Of a stretch of DNA of 64,000 nt, positions 50,665 through 61,205 are shown piece after piece. The DNA is taken from contig NZ_JAEA01000001.1 in NCBI RefSeq assembly GCF_000518665.1, positions 531,166 to 595,165 of the forward strand, read 5' to 3'. The notes under the pieces were generated by a model. The model saw only the letters and a program-made list of their open reading frames with translations. It did not search any database and was not told the origin of the DNA. Within the stretch, counting starts at the first letter, position 1; each line of letters begins with the position of its first letter. The DNA comes from Microvirga flocculans ATCC BAA-817 (GTDB taxonomy: Bacteria > Pseudomonadota > Alphaproteobacteria > Rhizobiales > Beijerinckiaceae). The position numbers and the translations under genes are program-made.

Positions 50665-51312
50665 ATGTCGAACGCAAGCTCATCCCGTAGAACTTGGCTC
50701 CTGGGGCTCGCCGCCCTCGCGGTCATCGGGGCCGGCGCGGCCTGGTACGGCCTGACGGCCCGCAACCCCGAGACGGCCGGCGCAGCCGAGTGCCGTGCCT
50801 CGCAGGAGACGGCCGGGCGCATGAAGCCCTTCGCCAAGGGCGAGGTGGCCGCCGTCGGGGTGAACCAGTCCCCCAAGCCGCCTCCGGCGATTGCCTTCGC
50901 AGGTCCCGAGGGGCAGCCGATGAGCCTGTCCGACTTCAAGGGTAAGACGATCCTGGTCAATCTGTGGGCGACGTGGTGCGTCCCCTGCCGCGAGGAAATG
51001 CCGGCCCTCGCCAAGCTCCAGGCGGAGCTGGGCGGTTCGGATTTCCAGGTGGTCGCGATCAACGTGGACACCCGCAATCGGGACAAGCCGAGGGCCTGGC
51101 TGCAGGAGAACGGCATCGCGAATCTCACCTATTACGCCGATCCGGAGGGCAAGCTGCTGCAGGTCCTGCAGAAATCGGGCCATGTGGTCGGCCTGCCGAC
51201 CACCTTCGTCGTCGATGCGGCGGGATGCGAGGTCGCGCTCCTGAAAGGGCCTGCCGAATGGGCCTCGCCCGATGCGCTCGCCTTCATGAAGGCCGTCCTG
51301 AACCGTCCCTGA
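50665..51312 (+). CDS. TlpA-family thiol:disulfide interchange protein
   Basis: 215 residues: a membrane anchor (about 11-30), a linker and a thioredoxin-like domain with the active site W-C-V-P-C (Cys105, Cys108) preceded by T-I-L-V-N-L-W-A-T and followed by R-E-E-M-P-A-L; cis-Pro in V-G-L-P-T-T-F. TlpA-type proteins reduce periplasmic disulfides, often for cytochrome or copper-centre assembly. A TTG at 50629 is a weaker alternative start. It is divergent from lptM with 168 bp between. Confidence 0.92.
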   Translation: MSNASSSRRTWLLGLAALAVIGAGAAWYGLTARNPETAGAAECRASQETAGRMKPFAKGEVAAVGVNQSPKPPPAIAFAGPEGQPMSLSDFKGKTILVNLWATWCVPCREEMPALAKLQAELGGSDFQVVAINVDTRNRDKPRAWLQENGIANLTYYADPEGKLLQVLQKSGHVVGLPTTFVVDAAGCEVALLKGPAEWASPDALAFMKAVLNRP

Positions 51313-51385
51313 CTCTCTTCGGCCCGGTCTTCGCCGCACGCCGGACCATTCCGGACGAAAGCTGCCAGCCGGAGAGGCCGGAATC

Positions 51386-51706
51386 TCAGACCGGAAAGGC
51401 TCCGCCGCCGTCCGGAACGCCGATCTCGCCGGAGAAGGCCGGTTTCGAGAGCCGCCAGGGACGGTCCATGGCCTGCCGCGCTTCGCCGCGCCGGAGCGGG
51501 CGGGGCGTGCCGTCGGCGAGGATCTCCTCGATCACCAGGAACCCGAGCGCCTGCAGCGTCACGGCGGCCATCTTGGTCGCCCGGTCGTCCGCGCGCACGG
51601 ACAGGGACCCGGCGGCGTAGATCCGCTCCAGGAGGCTCTTGGGATGATGCGTCACGGATTGGCGTGGCTTGAAGGCGACGACGTTCGTCGCATGCGTCTC
51701 GATCAT
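51386..51706 (-). CDS. hypothetical protein, 106 residues
   Basis: A small soluble protein with no recognised domain (M-I-E-T-H-A-T-N-V-V-A-F-K-P-R, then L-L-E-R-I-Y-A-A-G-S, A-V-T-L-Q-A-L-G-F-L-V-I-E-E-I-L). The reading frame is clearly coding in composition and stands alone between tlpA and the grxD terminator. A good start with purines upstream is present. Function unknown. Confidence 0.65.
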   Translation of the reverse strand: MIETHATNVVAFKPRQSVTHHPKSLLERIYAAGSLSVRADDRATKMAAVTLQALGFLVIEEILADGTPRPLRRGEARQAMDRPWRLSKPAFSGEIGVPDGGGAFPV

Positions 51707-51873
51707 GAAAACGGCCCCCGTTCAGGCCGCTCTGTTCTGATTTTTTCCGAGCGGCGTCTCGCCCCAATGTAGGCAGCGGGGCGGCCCTGCGGAATGCGAC
51801 ACATAGGGCCGCTTCGACCAAGCCAATGCTGTTATCTCTCCCTTGCAGGCAGGGCTTAACACACGGCGCAAAC

Positions 51874-51898
51874 GAAAAAGGCGGGGCTTGGCCCCGCC
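51874..51898 (-). terminator. Rho-independent terminator after grxD (minus strand)
   Basis: On the minus strand, GGCGGGGC-CAA-GCCCCGCC is followed by TTTTTCGTT. It ends the purL-bolA-grxD direction of transcription. Confidence 0.88.
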
Positions 51899-51922
51899 TC
51901 GAATGCGTCGGAGTGCCCGCCT

Positions 51923-52258
51923 TCAGGCGCTCTGCTGAACCGGAATGCCCTTGTCGGCGAAGAGCTGCTGCAGCTCGCCCGCCTGGAACATCTCGCGGGT
52001 GATGTCGCAGCCGCCGATGAACTCGCCCTTCACGTAAAGCTGGGGAATGGTCGGCCAGTTGGAATAATCCTTGATGCCCTGGCGGATGCCCTCGTCCTCG
52101 AGCACGTTGATGCCCTTGTAGGGCACGCCGAGGTAGTTGAGGATCTGGACCACTTGGCCCGAGAACCCGCACATGGGGAATTGCGGCGTGCCCTTCATGA
52201 AGAGCACGACGTCGTTGGACTTCACTTCGTTGTCGATCACCTGACGGGCGTCGGTCAT
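51923..52258 (-). CDS. grxD: monothiol glutaredoxin
   Basis: A 111-residue CGFS-type glutaredoxin that carries Fe-S clusters together with BolA proteins. The active site is P-M-C-G-F-S-G-Q (Cys30), followed by the cis-Pro motif W-P-T-I-P-Q-L-Y and G-G-C-D-I. The bolA-like gene directly upstream supports Fe-S handling. Length is normal. Confidence 0.96.
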   Translation of the reverse strand: MTDARQVIDNEVKSNDVVLFMKGTPQFPMCGFSGQVVQILNYLGVPYKGINVLEDEGIRQGIKDYSNWPTIPQLYVKGEFIGGCDITREMFQAGELQQLFADKGIPVQQSA

Positions 52259-52302
52259 GGAATTCTCCTTGTGTCCCAGCGGTCAAGGCGCTGGTTCGTC
52301 AC

Positions 52303-52539
52303 TCAATTGTCGGGTGCCAGCGTCGTCAATGCAAGGGCGTGGAGCACGCCGCCCATGCGGCCCTGCAGCGCCGCATAGACCATCTGGTGCTGCTGGACCC
52401 GGGATTTCCCCTTGAAGGCGGAGGAGGTGACGGTGGCGGCGTAGTGGTCGCCGTCCCCCGCCAGGTCCTTGATCTCCACCACCGCGTCCGGCAGGGCGGC
52501 CTTGATCATGCTCTCGATCTCGCGTGCATCCATGGGCAT
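52303..52539 (-). CDS. BolA-family protein
   Basis: A 78-residue BolA/IbaG-like protein, with I-E-S-M-I-K-A-A-L-P-D-A, D-L-A-G-D-G-D-H-Y and the loop histidine motif V-Q-Q-H-Q-M-V-Y-A-A-L, and C-terminal H-A-L-A-L. It pairs with the neighbouring CGFS glutaredoxin to handle Fe-S clusters. It starts 14 bp downstream of purL. Confidence 0.94.
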   Translation of the reverse strand: MPMDAREIESMIKAALPDAVVEIKDLAGDGDHYAATVTSSAFKGKSRVQQHQMVYAALQGRMGGVLHALALTTLAPDN

Positions 52540-52553
52540 GGATTGAAAACTCC

Positions 52554-54764
<2,211 letters not shown>

Positions 54765-54785
54765 CGGGGTCTCGCAGTTCTCAAA

Positions 54786-55484
54786 TCAGGCGGCGCGGGG
54801 AAAAGACGACACGAGGCTCTCGAACAGGCCGCGCCCGTCGGTGCCGCCCACGAGGTCTTCGATGAGGTTTTCCGGATGCGGCATCATGCCGAGCACGTTG
54901 AGCTTCTCGGAATAGATGCCCGCAATCGAGTTCATGGAACCGTTGCGGTTGGCGTCGGGCGTCACGTGGCCCTGCGCGTCGCAATAGCGGAAAGCGACGC
55001 GGCCTTCACCTTCGAGGCGCTTCAACGTGTCTTCATCCGCCGTGTAGTTGCCCTCGCCGTGCGCCACGCAGACGTCGATGGCCTGGCCCTTCGCATAGGC
55101 TCTCGTGAAGGCGGTGTCGTTGCGCTCGACCCGCAGGAACTGGCGATGGCAGATGAACTTCAGGTTCGCGTTGCGCATCAGGATGCCGGGCAGAAGCCCC
55201 GACTCGCAGAGGATCTGGAAGCCGTTGCAGATGCCGAGCACCAAACCGCCGCGCGCCGCATGCGCGCGCACCGCATCCATGACCGTCGCGCGGCCCGCGA
55301 TGGCGCCGCAGCGCAGGTAGTCGCCATAAGAAAAGCCGCCCGGCAGGACCACGAGGTCCGTCCCCTTGGGCAGCTCGGTTTCAGCGTGCCAGACCTTCTC
55401 GACCTGCGAGCCGGCCTGTTTGAGCGCCCGCAGCACATCGCCTTCGCGATTGGAGCCGGGGAAAACGATGACTGCGGATTTCAT
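54786..55484 (-). CDS. purQ: phosphoribosylformylglycinamidine synthase, subunit PurQ
   Basis: A 232-residue glutaminase subunit. The class I amidotransferase triad is visible: nucleophile Cys in V-L-G-I-C-N-G-F-Q (about 88-96), His in M-M-P-H-P-E-N (about 210-216) and the nearby Glu. It begins [14 protein letters not shown], the family N-terminus, from the ATG at 55484. purS lies 8 bp upstream. Confidence 0.96.
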   Translation of the reverse strand: MKSAVIVFPGSNREGDVLRALKQAGSQVEKVWHAETELPKGTDLVVLPGGFSYGDYLRCGAIAGRATVMDAVRAHAARGGLVLGICNGFQILCESGLLPGILMRNANLKFICHRQFLRVERNDTAFTRAYAKGQAIDVCVAHGEGNYTADEDTLKRLEGEGRVAFRYCDAQGHVTPDANRNGSMNSIAGIYSEKLNVLGMMPHPENLIEDLVGGTDGRGLFESLVSSFPRAA

Positions 55485-55492
55485 GGTGAGCC

Positions 55493-55732
55493 TCACGCAA
55501 TCTCGACGCGGTAATTTTCGATCACCGTATTCGCCAGCAGCTTCTCGCAGGCCGCCTTGAGGGCCGCCTCGGCCTTGGCCTTGTCGGAGGTTTCCAGTTC
55601 GATATCGAAGACCTTGCCCTGGCGCACGCCGGAGATGCCCTCCACGCCGAGGGATTTCAGGGCCCCTTCGATGGCCTTGCCCTGGGGGTCGAGAACGCCG
55701 TTCTTGAGGGTGACGGTGACACGCGCTTTCAT
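55493..55732 (-). CDS. purS: phosphoribosylformylglycinamidine synthase, subunit PurS
   Basis: A 79-residue scaffold subunit that joins PurQ and Pur[21 protein letters not shown] and [11 protein letters not shown] define the family. The ATG at 55732 is the standard start; the longer in-frame extension is not family-like. First gene of the purSQL run. Confidence 0.96.
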   Translation of the reverse strand: MKARVTVTLKNGVLDPQGKAIEGALKSLGVEGISGVRQGKVFDIELETSDKAKAEAALKAACEKLLANTVIENYRVEIA

Positions 55733-55858
55733 GGGAGGCCTCGGCTGTTGAGATTGGCCCAACGCCATAAAGCCATTACGCCCTGGAGACAACGGCCTCG
55801 GCGCAGGATCCGGTCAGGGATGCCCGGTTCGCCGCAGGGTCTGCGGGAGGGGAGGGGC

Positions 55859-56398
55859 TTACGAGCCCCATTCGCGTTCCGAGACCTCCCGGGCCGTCTT
55901 CCGGACCGCATCCGGGTCTTCCCCGATGGCCAGGACGACCGACAGGGCCTCGCCCTCGCGCCTTCCGAAGGCCGCCCCGTAGGCCGGGCGCTTGCCGCCG
56001 TCGGCCGGGACGAGGGTGATGGCGAAGCCGGGGAACGGGCTGCCCGGCAGGCGCTCGACCGCGATGCGGGTCTTGACCGGCTTCGTGCGCCCGGCCTGCG
56101 AGAGAAGGCCCCGGGCCAGGCGCTCGGGGTCCTTGAGCAGTCTCTCCGTGACATCCGCATCCTTGCCCGTGACCCGGATGACGCTCACCGCGAGGCCGGG
56201 GCTGCATTCGGGCGGGGCGCAGAAGGAGAGCGCGATGGGCTCGGCCCGGTCCTCGGCGAGCCATTTGCGCAGGGGCATGGCCTCCCAGGGCGCCCCCGGC
56301 GGCACGCCGGCCACGGGCCGGGGAATGTAGGCACAGCTGGCTAGGGTCAGGGCCAGAACCGGAAGGAGAAGGCAGGGACGCAACAGGCTAAAGGGCAT
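55859..56398 (-). CDS. lipoprotein of unknown function
   Basis: A 179-residue protein with a signal peptide and lipobox L-A-S-C (Cys22), start ATG at 56398. The mature part (P-L-R-K-W-L-A-E-D-R-A-E-P-I-A-L-S-F-C-A-P; V-E-R-L-P-G-S-P-F-P-G-F-A-I-T-L) is not a family I can name. It is inserted between purC and purS on the same strand, separated from purS by about 126 bp, so it may be an independent unit with its own promoter. Function unknown. Confidence 0.75.
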   Translation of the reverse strand: MPFSLLRPCLLLPVLALTLASCAYIPRPVAGVPPGAPWEAMPLRKWLAEDRAEPIALSFCAPPECSPGLAVSVIRVTGKDADVTERLLKDPERLARGLLSQAGRTKPVKTRIAVERLPGSPFPGFAITLVPADGGKRPAYGAAFGRREGEALSVVLAIGEDPDAVRKTAREVSEREWGS

Positions 56399-56462
56399 GG
56401 GCCTCTCTATGCGCCAAACGGACGGGAAGGGGAATGGCCTCATGGGTGAATACGCCCGATCC

Positions 56463-56494
56463 AAAGAAAAGCCCGGCACGCAAGGCCGGGCTTT
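56463..56494 (-). terminator. Rho-independent terminator after purC (minus strand)
   Basis: On the minus strand GCCCGGC pairs with GCCGGGC around a 7-nt loop, followed by TTTTCTTT. It lies 24 bp beyond the purC stop. Confidence 0.85.
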
Positions 56495-56517
56495 CGAATC
56501 TTCAAAGGCGAGGCGGC

Positions 56518-57282
56518 TCACTGCACGAGGCGCGGGCCGCCCGTGACCGGGTTTTCGTTCTCCGCCAGGATCCCAAGGCGGCGGGCCACTTCCGAATAGG
56601 CCTCGACCAGCCCGCCCATGTCCCGGCGGAACCGGTCCTTGTCGAGCTTGTCCTTGGACTTGATGTCCCAGAGGCGGCAGGAATCCGGGGAGATCTCGTC
56701 GGCGACGACGATGCGCATCAGGTCGCCCTCCCAGAGGCGGCCAGTCTCCAGCTTGAAGTCGACGAGGCGGATGCCGACGCCGAGGAACAGGCCGGACAGG
56801 AAGTCGTTGACCCGGATGGCCAGCGCCATGATGTCGTCGATCTCCTGAGGCGAGGCCCAGCCGAAGGCGGTGATGTGCTCCTCCGAGACCATCGGATCGT
56901 TCAGGGCGTCGTTCTTGTAATAGAATTCGATGATCGAGCGGGGCAGCTGGGTGCCCTCCTCGATGCCGAGGCGGGTGGCCAGCGAGCCCGCCGCCACGTT
57001 CCGCACGACGACCTCGAGCGGAATGATCTCCACCTCGCGAATCAGTTGCTCGCGCATGTTGAGGCGGCGGATGAAGTGGGTCGGGATGCCGATCTCGTTC
57101 AAATGCTGGAAGAGGTATTCCGAGATCCGGTTGTTGAGCACGCCCTTGCCGTCGATCACCTCATGCTTCTTGGCATTGAAGGCGGTCGCGTCGTCCTTGA
57201 AGTGCTGGATGAGCGTGCCGGGTTCCGGGCCCTCGTAAAGGACCTTCGCCTTGCCCTCATAGATGCGACGGCGACGATTCAT
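56518..57282 (-). CDS. purC: phosphoribosylaminoimidazole-succinocarboxamide synthase (SAICAR synthetase)
   Basis: A 254-residue enzyme of purine synthesis. It starts [16 protein letters not shown], shows [23 protein letters not shown] and [12 protein letters not shown]. The ATG at 57282 matches relatives; Met at 57312 would add ten residues. In Hyphomicrobiales purC is upstream of purS; here a lipoprotein gene and a terminator lie between, so it is probably a separate unit. Confidence 0.96.
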   Translation of the reverse strand: MNRRRRIYEGKAKVLYEGPEPGTLIQHFKDDATAFNAKKHEVIDGKGVLNNRISEYLFQHLNEIGIPTHFIRRLNMREQLIREVEIIPLEVVVRNVAAGSLATRLGIEEGTQLPRSIIEFYYKNDALNDPMVSEEHITAFGWASPQEIDDIMALAIRVNDFLSGLFLGVGIRLVDFKLETGRLWEGDLMRIVVADEISPDSCRLWDIKSKDKLDKDRFRRDMGGLVEAYSEVARRLGILAENENPVTGGPRLVQ

Positions 57283-57548
57283 AGGCGTGTACCGTGGTTT
57301 GAGAAAATCCATTTGCCGTGGCTCCTGGGGATGGACATTTTTTAGATCCGCGGCTGGCGTCAAGCGCGGCTTATCGCCGGCGCTCCGCTTGAGGGGCAAC
57401 CTATCCGATCCCTTGGGCAAGCACAACGCGGGGAGGGGACTACGAGGCCGCAGCCCTTAAAACACCATCTCTGAGATGGGAAGCGTCTGGCATCCGCGCG
57501 AGTGCGCCCTTATATCGCAGGAAGGCCAAGCTTATGGAGAACAACGAT

Positions 57549-57872
57549 ATGACCGCCTTCGACGACCGCCGGGACGCCTTCGAGAAGCAGTTCGCCCATG
57601 ACGAGGAACTGCGCTTCAAGGCGACGGCGCGCCGCAACAAGCTGTTCGGGCTCTGGGTGGCCGACCGTCTCGGCAAGACGGGCGCGGACGCCGAGGCCTA
57701 CGCCAAGAGCGTCGTTCTCGCGGATTTCGAGGAGGCGGGCGACGCCGACGTCCTGCGCAAGGTGCGCCAGGATCTCGAAGGGGCCGGCAAGCCCGCGGAC
57801 GAAGCCGAACTCCGCACCAGGCTCCTGGAGCTTACCGAGCGCGCCATCACGGAGATCAAGGAGGGCCGGTAA
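57549..57872 (+). CDS. F1-ATPase zeta subunit-type inhibitor (DUF1476)
   Basis: A 107-residue protein, M-T-A-F-D-D-R-R-D-A-F-E-K-Q-F-A-H-D-E-E-L-R-F-K-A-T-A-R-R-N-K-L. This is the DUF1476 family, shown in Paracoccus to be the zeta subunit that inhibits F1Fo-ATP synthase turnover through its N-terminus. The ATG at 57549 gives the family start; one at 57534 adds five residues. It is divergent from purC with 266 bp between. Confidence 0.92.
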   Translation: MTAFDDRRDAFEKQFAHDEELRFKATARRNKLFGLWVADRLGKTGADAEAYAKSVVLADFEEAGDADVLRKVRQDLEGAGKPADEAELRTRLLELTERAITEIKEGR

Positions 57873-57939
57873 CGGCCCTTTTTCTTTCGTTGCCTCACAT
57901 CCGGGCTTTCCAGAACCTAAAAACCTTGCGGGGGACGCC

Positions 57940-58710
57940 ATGCCCAAGACCTCATCCTTTCCCGAGCGCCTGAAAGGCGGCAAGCCCGTCATGACGGCCT
58001 GGTGCGGCTTGCCGGACCCCTCGGCCGCCGCAATCCTGGCCCGCGAGGATTTCGACGCCGTGGTGCTGGACACGCAGCACGGCTCCATCGACCTCGCCGC
58101 CTCGCTTCAGGCGATCCCGCTGATCGCGGCGGCGGGCAAGCCCGCTCTGGTTCGCGTCCCGGTCGGGGATTTCGCCTCGGCGTCGCGCTATCTGGATGCG
58201 GGCGCCTCGGGCATCATCGCGCCCATGATCAACACCGTCGAGGATGCCCGCCGCCTCGCCGCCTTCACGAAGTTTCCCCCCGTAGGCGAGCGCAGCTGGG
58301 GCGCCTATGGGGCGCTGGCTCTCTCGGGGCTGGAGGCAGGCGAGTATCTCCGCGTCGCCAACGGCCTCACCGTCTCCTTCGCCATGGTGGAAACCCGGGA
58401 GGCGCTCGCCATCATCGACGATATCCTGGCGGTGCCCGGCATCGACGGGGTGTTCATCGGCCCCTCGGACCTGTCCATCGCTCTCTCGGGAGGCAGGAGC
58501 CTCGATCCGGCCAGCGCGGAGGTCGACAAGGCTCTGGACCATGCCCTCGCCCGGGTGAAGGCGGCGGGCAAGGTCGCCGCGATCTTTGCCGCCTCGGGGG
58601 CGCGGGCGGCGGAGCTGGCGGCCAAGGGCTTCCACATGGTCTCCATCGGCAGCGACATTTCCATGTTGCGCGCGGGAGCCCATGCGGCGCTAGCGGCGGC
58701 GCGGGCCTGA
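57940..58710 (+). CDS. HpcH/HpaI aldolase-family protein
   Basis: A 256-residue class II aldolase homologue. Marks: W-C-G-L-P-D-P-S-A-A, V-L-D-T-Q-H-G-S-I-D, V-R-V-P, G-A-S-G-I-I-A-P-M-I-N-T, and the metal-site Glu in V-E-T-R-E-A and F-I-G-P-S-D-L-S-I-A-L-S-G. Such enzymes cleave 2-keto-3-deoxy acids to pyruvate and an aldehyde; the substrate is not clear. The ATG at 57940 is chosen from the M-P-K-T-S-S-F start. It follows the zeta gene in the same direction, 67 bp apart. Confidence 0.9.
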   Translation: MPKTSSFPERLKGGKPVMTAWCGLPDPSAAAILAREDFDAVVLDTQHGSIDLAASLQAIPLIAAAGKPALVRVPVGDFASASRYLDAGASGIIAPMINTVEDARRLAAFTKFPPVGERSWGAYGALALSGLEAGEYLRVANGLTVSFAMVETREALAIIDDILAVPGIDGVFIGPSDLSIALSGGRSLDPASAEVDKALDHALARVKAAGKVAAIFAASGARAAELAAKGFHMVSIGSDISMLRAGAHAALAAARA

Positions 58711-58730
58711 AGCGCAGGTCGGCCTGCCTG

Positions 58731-59375
58731 TCAGCCCGGAGCGCCTTCCCGCGCCTTGACCGTCCGGTAATAGGCCCAGAGCACCTTCGCGGCCACGCCC
58801 CGCCAGGGCCGCCAGCGTTCGGCCAGGGCCGTGAGCGCCTTGGCGTCGGGCCGCTGCTCCAGGCCGTAGGCGAGGCGGGCAGCCTCCTGCACGGCCAGAT
58901 CCCCGCTCGGGAAGGCATCCGGATGACCTAAGCAGAACAGCAGGTAGATGTCGGCGGTCCAGGGGCCGATCCCCTTCACCCGGGTCAGGAGGGCGTGGGC
59001 CTCGTCGGCGGGGAGGCCGGGAAAGGCGTCGAGCTGCAGGCGGCCCTCGGCGATCTCGGCGGCGGCTGCCCGCAGGGTCCTGACCTTGCCGGCGGAGAGA
59101 CCGGCGGCCCTGAGGCTCTCGTCGGAGAGCCGAAGAAACATCTGCGGCGTCGGCGGTTCGAGGATGGTTCGCAGACGGCCCCAGATCGCCGCCGCGCTGG
59201 CTGTGGAAACCTGCTGGCCGATGACGATCCAGGCCAGGCCTTCGAACCCGGGAGGGCGCTTGCGCAGCTGCGGCACGATCCCTTCGCGGGCGAGCCGCGC
59301 CATGACCGGGTCGGCCTTCACGAGATAAGCGAGCCCCCTCTTGAGAACCGCGTCCGTTTCGAGGAGGGTGGCCAT
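58731..59375 (-). CDS. DNA-3-methyladenine glycosylase, AlkA-type HhH-GPD
   Basis: A 214-residue base-excision glycosylase. The helix-hairpin-helix motif is V-K-G-I-G-P-W-T-A-D-I-Y (about 131-142) and the catalytic Asp is in F-P-S-G-D-L-A-V-Q (about 154-162). No N-terminal beta domain of full AlkA is present, as in many shorter alphaproteobacterial members. Met at 59375 (M-A-T-L-L-E-T) is the likely start. It is convergent with the aldolase gene and divergent from gluQ. Confidence 0.92.
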   Translation of the reverse strand: MATLLETDAVLKRGLAYLVKADPVMARLAREGIVPQLRKRPPGFEGLAWIVIGQQVSTASAAAIWGRLRTILEPPTPQMFLRLSDESLRAAGLSAGKVRTLRAAAAEIAEGRLQLDAFPGLPADEAHALLTRVKGIGPWTADIYLLFCLGHPDAFPSGDLAVQEAARLAYGLEQRPDAKALTALAERWRPWRGVAAKVLWAYYRTVKAREGAPG

Positions 59376-59407
59376 CCCTTCACGTTCCTTCCGATCCGCA
59401 GGCTCCC

Positions 59408-60304
59408 GTGACGAAGCCAGTCTTCCGATTCGCTCCAAGCCCGAACGGGCGGCTGCATCTGGGGCACGCCTATTCGGCGCTGCTCAATGACGAGCTCGCC
59501 CGGCGCTTCGGCGGCCGGCTGCTCCTGCGCATCGAGGATATCGATATCGCACGCTGCCGTCCCGAATTCGAGACGGCGATCTATGAGGACCTTGCCTGGC
59601 TCGGCCTGCGCTGGGAAGAGCCGGTCCGTCGCCAGTCGGAGCATTTCGAGGATTACCGCGCCGCATTCCTCACCCTGCGGCGAAGGGGAGCGGTCTATCC
59701 CTGCTTCTGCTCCCGCAAGGAGGTCGCTTCCGCCGTCGCCTGCAGGGAGGTCAAACCCGGCCGGCCCTGGCCGCGCGATCCGGACGGAGCCCCCCTCTAT
59801 CCCGGCACCTGCCGGGATCTTCCCTCAGGTGAGATCGAACGGCGGATCGCCGCTGGCGAGCCCCATTCCTGGCGACTCGACATGGGCGCCCTTCGGGCGC
59901 TCCTGCCGGGCCCCTACGGCTACCGCCGGTTCGACCGCGAGGGCCGCGAGGAGGCGGTGGCCGCCGATCCCTGGCGCTGGGGCGATGCGGTGGTCGTGCG
60001 CAAGGATGTGCCGACCAGCTATCATCTCTCGGTCGTGGTGGACGATGCGCTCCAGGGCGTCACCCATGTGGTCCGGGGCCAGGACCTGGAAGCGGCCACG
60101 GACCTTCACGTCCTGCTGCAGGCCATTCTCGGGCTGCCGACGCCCCTCTATCATCACCATGGTCTCTTGCGCGATCCGGAGGGAGACAAGCTGGCGAAAA
60201 GCCGCCGCTCGCAATCCCTCGCCGAGCTGCGGGCCGAGGGGCTGACGCCGCAGGCCATCCGCCAGCGCCTCGGCTTCGCGGGTCAGCCCACGCCCAGCAC
60301 GTAA
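59408..60304 (+). CDS. gluQ: glutamyl-Q tRNA(Asp) synthetase
   Basis: A 298-residue enzyme that glutamylates the queuosine base of tRNA-Asp. It is a short GluRS-like catalytic core: F-A-P-S-P-N-G-R-L-H-L-G-H (HIGH region, residues about 8-20), zinc-site cysteines in C-F-C-S-R-K and C-R-D-L, and K-L-A-K-S (KMSKS-like). The anticodon-binding domain of true GluRS is absent, as expected. Start GTG at 59408. The last 22 bp overlap the AEC transporter gene, tail to tail. Confidence 0.93.
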   Translation: MTKPVFRFAPSPNGRLHLGHAYSALLNDELARRFGGRLLLRIEDIDIARCRPEFETAIYEDLAWLGLRWEEPVRRQSEHFEDYRAAFLTLRRRGAVYPCFCSRKEVASAVACREVKPGRPWPRDPDGAPLYPGTCRDLPSGEIERRIAAGEPHSWRLDMGALRALLPGPYGYRRFDREGREEAVAADPWRWGDAVVVRKDVPTSYHLSVVVDDALQGVTHVVRGQDLEAATDLHVLLQAILGLPTPLYHHHGLLRDPEGDKLAKSRRSQSLAELRAEGLTPQAIRQRLGFAGQPTPST

Positions 60305-61200
60305 AGCCAGACCAGGGTGGTGCCCAGGGCCAGGACGGTCGAGAGGGTGACCGCGCTCGAAGCCAGGGCCACGCCTTCCCCATAGCGCTCCGCGAAGAGA
60401 TAGGCGTTGATGCCGGAAGGGCAGGAGGCGAAGAGCACGGCGACACCGGCCCAGACCGGCGGCATCTGGAAAACCCTCGTCGCCAGCAGAAGCACGATGA
60501 GGGGGTGTATTACCAGCTTGAGGAGCGAGATCGCGGTCGGCAGCTTCCAGCCCGTCTGGAGCCCGTAGCGGCGCAGGGCGATTCCCATGGAGATCAGGGC
60601 GCAGGGCACTGCCGCGCTCGCAAGCAGGTCCATGATCTGCCAGGCCGGACCGGGCACATGAGCGGCGATGGGGCGGCAGGCGGACCCCGCCAGGATCCCG
60701 ACGACGATGGGATGGGTGAAGAGGCGGCGCAGGATGGTCCGAAGCGAGGCCTGGCGGCCCTCGGCCAGGATCGTCGCGAGGGTCATGGTGACGGGCAGAT
60801 GCACCGCGATCAGCAGGAAGAGCGGCACGGCGCCTTCGTCGCCATAGGCCTTGAGGATCATCGGAATGCCGACGAACACGGTGTTCGCTTGGCCGGCCGA
60901 GAACCCGGCGACCACGCCGGACACGCCCTTGATCCCGAAGAACTGCCGGCCGATCGCGGTCGCCAGGAACCAGACCGCGGCGACGCCCGCGAAATACGAG
61001 ATCCAGTAGCCCCAGGGCTGGACGTTCGGGATCTCGGCCCGGACGAGCGTGCGGAAGATCAGGCAGGGGAGGGAGAGGGTGAAGACGAATTCGGAGAGCC
61101 CTTCGCCGACCCGTTCGGAAACGTAGCCGGTCTGGCGCGCGACGTAGCCGATGCCGATCAGGCCGAAGACCGGCAGGACGATCGCGAACAGCTCGACCAT
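60283..61200 (-). CDS. AEC-family transporter
   Basis: A 305-residue membrane protein with about ten helices, of the auxin efflux carrier (AEC) family, which exports or imports various organic acids and other small molecules. Motifs: V-L-P-V-F-G-L-I-G-I-G-Y (about 8-19), A-G-Q-A-N-T-V-F-V-G-I-P, L-I-S-M-G-I-A-L and P-S-G-I-N-A-Y-L-F-A. It ends over the gluQ 3' end and starts 6 bp before the M23 gene's stop, possibly co-transcribed with it. Substrate unknown. Confidence 0.9.
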   Translation of the reverse strand: MVELFAIVLPVFGLIGIGYVARQTGYVSERVGEGLSEFVFTLSLPCLIFRTLVRAEIPNVQPWGYWISYFAGVAAVWFLATAIGRQFFGIKGVSGVVAGFSAGQANTVFVGIPMILKAYGDEGAVPLFLLIAVHLPVTMTLATILAEGRQASLRTILRRLFTHPIVVGILAGSACRPIAAHVPGPAWQIMDLLASAAVPCALISMGIALRRYGLQTGWKLPTAISLLKLVIHPLIVLLLATRVFQMPPVWAGVAVLFASCPSGINAYLFAERYGEGVALASSAVTLSTVLALGTTLVWLYVLGVG

Positions 61201-61205
61201 CTGGC

